From Kordiimonadaceae bacterium (lineage in GTDB: Bacteria; Pseudomonadota; Alphaproteobacteria; Sphingomonadales; Emcibacteraceae): a stretch of 10,194 bases of DNA. This document shows positions 7,113 through 10,194 of the stretch, one piece after another. Position 1 is the stretch's first letter. Each line of letters opens with the position of its first letter. Made by a program: the position numbers and the translations under genes. The notes under the pieces are model-generated. The model did not search any database. It was not told where the DNA came from and saw only the letters and a program-made list of their open reading frames with translations. Location of the stretch: positions 1-10,194 of the forward strand of contig JABIPV010000298.1 in the NCBI GenBank assembly GCA_018699075.1, written 5' to 3'.

Positions 7113-8165
7113 TTGAGCTATTATTTGAATAATCAAAATAAGGGGCAGGGTTCCGGCCTAAAACTTAGTCTAACTTTATTGGCTATTGCCGCGATTAGTG
7201 CAGTTTCATGGGTTATATTTCTAGCCGATGATGGTGCAGATACGGAATTTTCATCTGAAGATACCATTGCTGTTGAAACTGGCTTACCTAATGAAGAAGA
7301 TACGTTTTCTGGGGCGACCAGTTTCACTGTGCCAAGTTTTGATGTGGTCCGCATTAGCCGAAATGGAACGGGCGTAATTGCGGGACGTGCAGAACCGAAT
7401 AGTGATGTAATAATATATGCTCGTGAAGTCCAAATCGGATCAGCAATTACTGATCGCAATGGTGAATGGGTATTACTATTTGATAAACCTTTGCCGCCTG
7501 GGCCAACAGAACTCAGCATTGTTTCAAGAACACAGGGGCAGTTTGAAATCGCGTCAAGTGATATAGTTATTGTTGCTGTTCCAGAACGAAATGAAGAACG
7601 GTTTAATAATGATGATACGGACGGTGTAGTTGCTATATTAAGCCCGAGGTCAGGTAATGGCCCAAGCCGAGTATTACAAAAACCGAAAAATGTAAATATG
7701 GTCTCCGCTACAAAAGGCCTTTCCCTTGATGCACTTGATTATACAGATAATGGTTTAACGATTGTCAATGGTAGCGCAACATCCGGCGCCAACATAAGAA
7801 TTTATCTTGATAATGAATTTATTGGTGATGTAACCAGCGGTGAGCAGGGAACTTGGACATTTGAAATTAATCAGGATTTATCACCTGAGGAGCATATAAT
7901 TAGATTAGATCAGCTTTTGCTCGACGGTAATGTTGAGGTTAGAATTTCACAACCCTTTAACTCATTTGTTGAAATTGATAAAGACCGTGCGACTGGCGAT
8001 GTATTGGTTAAGCCGGGTAACAGTCTGTGGCATATTGCCAGAAAACTTTATGGGTCTGGCTACCATTATACGGTAATTTTTGGCGCAAATTTGGATATAA
8101 TCGGAGACCCAAATTTAATCTTTCCCGGTCAACAATTAAGCTTACCACTAGAGCAAATGCAATAA
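7113..8165 (+). CDS. Membrane-anchored LysM protein with two Ig-like repeats
   Basis: The 350-aa protein has a short basic N-terminus (K10, K17) and one hydrophobic segment (about 18-37), then a periplasmic body. No clear signal-peptidase site is visible, so it is probably anchored in the inner membrane. Residues about 50-70 are acidic. Two Ig-like beta-sandwich repeats follow (about 74-157 and 203-281), joined by a low-complexity linker. They align as G-x2-I-x-G-x-A ... I-x-I-Y ... IG ... G-x-W ... L-x-P. The C-terminal LysM domain (297-345, with KPGNSLWHIARKLYGSG and NLIFPGQQLSLP) should bind the glycan of peptidoglycan. The start is TTG, supported by an AGGA site. Similar proteins occur in many Alphaproteobacteria, in my recollection near an Atm1-type ABC transporter as here. 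Its exact role is unknown; an envelope-scaffold role is inference. Its stop lies one base from the stop of the converging gene. Confidence 0.88.
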   Translation: MSYYLNNQNKGQGSGLKLSLTLLAIAAISAVSWVIFLADDGADTEFSSEDTIAVETGLPNEEDTFSGATSFTVPSFDVVRISRNGTGVIAGRAEPNSDVIIYAREVQIGSAITDRNGEWVLLFDKPLPPGPTELSIVSRTQGQFEIASSDIVIVAVPERNEERFNNDDTDGVVAILSPRSGNGPSRVLQKPKNVNMVSATKGLSLDALDYTDNGLTIVNGSATSGANIRIYLDNEFIGDVTSGEQGTWTFEINQDLSPEEHIIRLDQLLLDGNVEVRISQPFNSFVEIDKDRATGDVLVKPGNSLWHIARKLYGSGYHYTVIFGANLDIIGDPNLIFPGQQLSLPLEQMQ

Positions 8166-8166
8166 A

Positions 8167-8601
8167 TTAAGTGCGGTATTTCTGCGAAGTGATTTTTGAT
8201 ACTTGCATTGTTTCAAGTATGATCGTGAGTACTTCTTGTACATCTAATAAGGTATAAGTAATTGTTTCCATTAATTTATTTGCATTTATTTCATCTTTAA
8301 TAATGGTTTTGATCGGAAATGTCATATTGCAATGATGATCCATAACGATCACACCGAGCCTTATTAAGTTGCTCAAGTTGTTAATTATTTTTTCACGCAA
8401 AGGTTGGTTTTCCGCACTATAGGGAAGATAGCCTATTTTGGCAGTAAGATTTAGTATATAGGATTGTTTATTTTCATGATGGACGATCTGACAATCAAAA
8501 GGAAGATCATTATATTTAAACTGATAATAGAGCGGTAACATACTGTCAAAATCATTTTGGTTTTCAGCAATACTCGTATTCAGTAGATCTAAGTTATCCA
8601 T
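8167..8601 (-). CDS. Uncharacterised 144-aa protein, possibly YbjN-like
   Basis: I do not recognise this protein with certainty. It has no signal peptide or membrane segment and should be cytoplasmic. The order looks like helix, three strands (FDCQIVHH, QSYILNLTAKIGYLP), helix (PLREKIINNLSNL), two strands (GVIVMDHHCNM, MTFPIKTII), then a long C-terminal helix (about 107-132). This order, the GYLPYSAE turn and the strand-helix spacing resemble YbjN/CesT-fold proteins, a chaperone-like family. This is a weak fold-level guess. C37, H41, H42, H89, H90 and C91 cluster in the two sheet segments, but a metal site is only speculation. The ATG at 8601 has no visible ribosome site; the ATG at residue 21 is an alternative. 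It is AT-rich, converges with the LysM gene at a one-base gap, and is divergent from the ABC exporter gene. Confidence 0.7.
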   Translation of the reverse strand: MDNLDLLNTSIAENQNDFDSMLPLYYQFKYNDLPFDCQIVHHENKQSYILNLTAKIGYLPYSAENQPLREKIINNLSNLIRLGVIVMDHHCNMTFPIKTIIKDEINANKLMETITYTLLDVQEVLTIILETMQVSKITSQKYRT

Positions 8602-8628
8602 TTTGGTTTTATTAGCTCGATTAATATT

Positions 8629-8647
8629 GAATTATTTTGAATAATTC
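8629..8647. repeat. 19-bp palindrome in the divergent region before the ABC exporter
   Basis: GAATTATT (8629-8636) and AATAATTC (8640-8647) are perfect 8-base arms around TTG, 28 bases upstream of the minus-strand 144-aa gene. It shares 11 contiguous bases (TTGAATAATTC on the plus strand) with the palindrome upstream of icd. The size and symmetry fit a dimeric repressor site, but no factor can be named and AT-rich DNA makes such repeats easily. Confidence 0.45.
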
Positions 8648-8681
8648 CCATGTTTATTCTTCAGATAATGATAGTATGAAA

Positions 8682-8710
8682 TTGTAGTTAACATAGTGTA
8701 AACTCATTAT
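8682..8710 (+). promoter_or_regulatory. Weak candidate promoter of the ABC exporter gene
   Basis: TTGTAG (8682-8687) and CATTAT (8705-8710) are 17 bases apart, 50 bases before the start codon. Each hexamer is only a partial match. The rest of the 159-base divergent region (8602-8760) shows only the palindrome at 8629-8647 and AT-rich sequence. Confidence 0.22.
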
Positions 8711-8760
8711 TAAAGTTTCAGGTTTTTAATATTTTATCAAATTTATAAGGGTTATTATTC

Positions 8761-10194
8761 ATGGTCGCTTCTAATTCGACAGAAGAGAAGGATTCTCTAG
8801 AAGATAATGAAGATGCGGGCAACCACTTTGCGACGATTAGGGAACTATGGCGTTATCTGTGGCCAGAGGGAAGGAACGACCTTAAAGTAAGAGTAGTATT
8901 TGCTATGATTTTTTTGGTCATGGCAAAGGTGATCGGGGTATATGTTCCATATTTATTCAAGCTGGCCATTGATGTTCTTAATGGCGATGCAAAAGCAAAC
9001 GTAACGATGATTGCGGCGGCAGTACCCGTAGGGCTGATCATTGGCTATGGTACAGCCCGGGTATTAACCCAGGCATTTGGGGAAATTCGTGATGCGATTT
9101 TTGTAAAAGTGGGGCAAAATGCACTTCGAAATATAGCGCTCAATACTTTCCGCCATTTGCACCGCTTATCATTAAGGTTCCATCTTGAAAGACGCACCGG
9201 CGGTCTTAGCCGTGTAATTGAACGTGCGACCAGGGGAATAGATTTCCTGCTTCGGTTTATGCTTTTTAATATAATTCCGACCATTTTAGAAATTTGCATG
9301 ATTTCAGGAATTTTTTGGTATAATTTTGGGTTTCTTTACGCACTAATTACCTTTGCTTGCTTAAGTAGTTATATATATTTTACCATCGCGATTACCGAAT
9401 GGCGCCTTAAATATCGCCGTGAAATGAACAAGCAAGATACAAAAGCCAATGGTCGCGCCATAGATAGTCTGATTAATTTTGAAACCGTTAAATATTTTAC
9501 CAGCGAAAACCATGAAGCAGAGCGTTTTGATAAGTCCTTGAGGCTTTATGAGAAGGCATCAATACGCAGCCAAATTTCACTTACACTACTAAATGTTGGG
9601 CAAGGGATAATCATTTCCGGTGGACTAGTCGCAGTTCTTTTGATGGGGGCATATGGTGTTTATGAAGGTCGTTTTCCGATTAGTGATTTTGTCTGGATTA
9701 ATGCTTTGCTTATCCAAATTTATATTCCTCTAAATTTCTTAGGTTTTGTTTATCGTGAGATTAAGCAAGCATTGGTTGATATGGAAAAGATGTTTATGCT
9801 GATCGCGAAAAATCCTGAGATTGAAGACAAACAAGATGCCGAACCTTTAAAAATTAATGGAGGCAATATTGAATTTAAGGATGTCTATTTCCATTATTCC
9901 GAAGATCGACCCATTTTAAAAAATATATCCTTTAAAGTTCCCGGCGGCACGACAACAGCAATCGTGGGCTCAAGTGGGGCAGGGAAATCTACAATTTCAA
10001 GAATACTATTTCGCTTTTATGATATTGCGTCCGGTTCAGTAACTGTTGATGGTCAAGATATTCGCGACATACAGCAAATCACTTTACGTAAAGAAATCGG
10101 TGTAGTGCCACAAGATACGGTGCTGTTCAATGATACTATTGAATATAATATTTCATACGGAAATCACGAGGCCTCAAAAGAAGAAGTGATTGAG
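8761..10194 (+). CDS. Atm1/ABCB7-type ABC exporter (permease fused to ATPase), 3' end cut by window edge
   Basis: This half-transporter would dimerise in the inner membrane. Mitochondrial Atm1 and bacterial NaAtm1 export glutathione derivatives, linked to Fe-S export or heavy-metal detoxification. The first 478 residues are visible. After an acidic cytosolic tail (1-20) comes a six-helix permease: about 43-70, 80-103, 160-185, 188-213, 274-300 and 310-334. Atm1 hallmarks are NFETVKYF (239-246) and PLNFLGFVYREIKQAL (323-338). Y204, R215, R219, N278 and Q281 line up at a constant offset with residues I recall as glutathione ligands of NaAtm1 (195, 206, 210, 269, 272). The ATPase domain starts near 366, with Walker A GSSGAGKST (403-411) and Q-loop Gln451. 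The signature motif, Walker B and stop are beyond the window. The ATG at 8761 has an AAGGG ribosome site (8747-8751). Confidence 0.95.
   Translation, partial: MVASNSTEEKDSLEDNEDAGNHFATIRELWRYLWPEGRNDLKVRVVFAMIFLVMAKVIGVYVPYLFKLAIDVLNGDAKANVTMIAAAVPVGLIIGYGTARVLTQAFGEIRDAIFVKVGQNALRNIALNTFRHLHRLSLRFHLERRTGGLSRVIERATRGIDFLLRFMLFNIIPTILEICMISGIFWYNFGFLYALITFACLSSYIYFTIAITEWRLKYRREMNKQDTKANGRAIDSLINFETVKYFTSENHEAERFDKSLRLYEKASIRSQISLTLLNVGQGIIISGGLVAVLLMGAYGVYEGRFPISDFVWINALLIQIYIPLNFLGFVYREIKQALVDMEKMFMLIAKNPEIEDKQDAEPLKINGGNIEFKDVYFHYSEDRPILKNISFKVPGGTTTAIVGSSGAGKSTISRILFRFYDIASGSVTVDGQDIRDIQQITLRKEIGVVPQDTVLFNDTIEYNISYGNHEASKEEVIE

Noticed and set aside
7133..7519. 128-codon open frame on the minus strand inside the LysM gene
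   Set aside because: The plus-strand frame has a clear membrane segment and repeats; the minus frame has no recognisable domain or ribosome site.
9045..9299. 84-codon open frame on the minus strand inside the ABC exporter gene
   Set aside because: It lies opposite the permease domain of a clearly coding gene and shows no domain features.

Overview
The window looks like a stretch of chromosome from a low-G+C (roughly 40% by eye) alphaproteobacterium. The evidence is the RecA type (IERAFGKGSIMKLG start of the core), the recA-alaS order, a eukaryote-like type II NADP isocitrate dehydrogenase, and an Atm1-type ABC exporter beside a LysM protein and a LOG-family protein. I cannot name the genus. 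Coding density is high, no stretch longer than about 160 bases lacks a gene, and I see no mobile element, CRISPR array, tRNA or rRNA.

Left third (1-5044, all plus strand): the 3' part of recA, cut by the window edge, ends at a strong intrinsic terminator. Next come alaS (complete, 881 aa) and, only 11 bases after its stop, a six-helix voltage-sensor-type potassium channel with a C-terminal cyclic-nucleotide-binding fold. The channel has no clear Shine-Dalgarno of its own and probably depends on ribosomes arriving from alaS. A hairpin flanked by A and T runs (5017-5044) can stop transcription both from this operon and from the icd gene that converges on it.

Middle (5066-6956, minus strand): icd (NADP-dependent isocitrate dehydrogenase, TCA cycle) lies 67 bases downstream of a LOG/TIGR00730-family nucleotide phosphoribohydrolase, and the two may be cotranscribed.

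Right third: a membrane-anchored protein with two Ig-like repeats and a C-terminal LysM domain (plus strand, TTG start) is divergent from the LOG gene. It ends one base from the stop of a 144-aa protein of unknown role on the minus strand, which has a YbjN-like pattern. Divergent from that is an Atm1/ABCB7-type half-transporter, of which the first 478 residues are visible before the window ends inside its ATPase domain.

Most of this is conserved housekeeping, and I found no convincing new multi-gene system. The points most worth a second look are: the channel's nucleotide-binding domain, which has the fold but lacks the residues that normally hold the cyclic nucleotide; the array of four ATGs spaced every four bases at the alaS/channel junction; the unassigned 144-aa gene; two related AT-rich palindromes upstream of two minus-strand genes; and a Gly-to-Ser change in the LOG catalytic signature.
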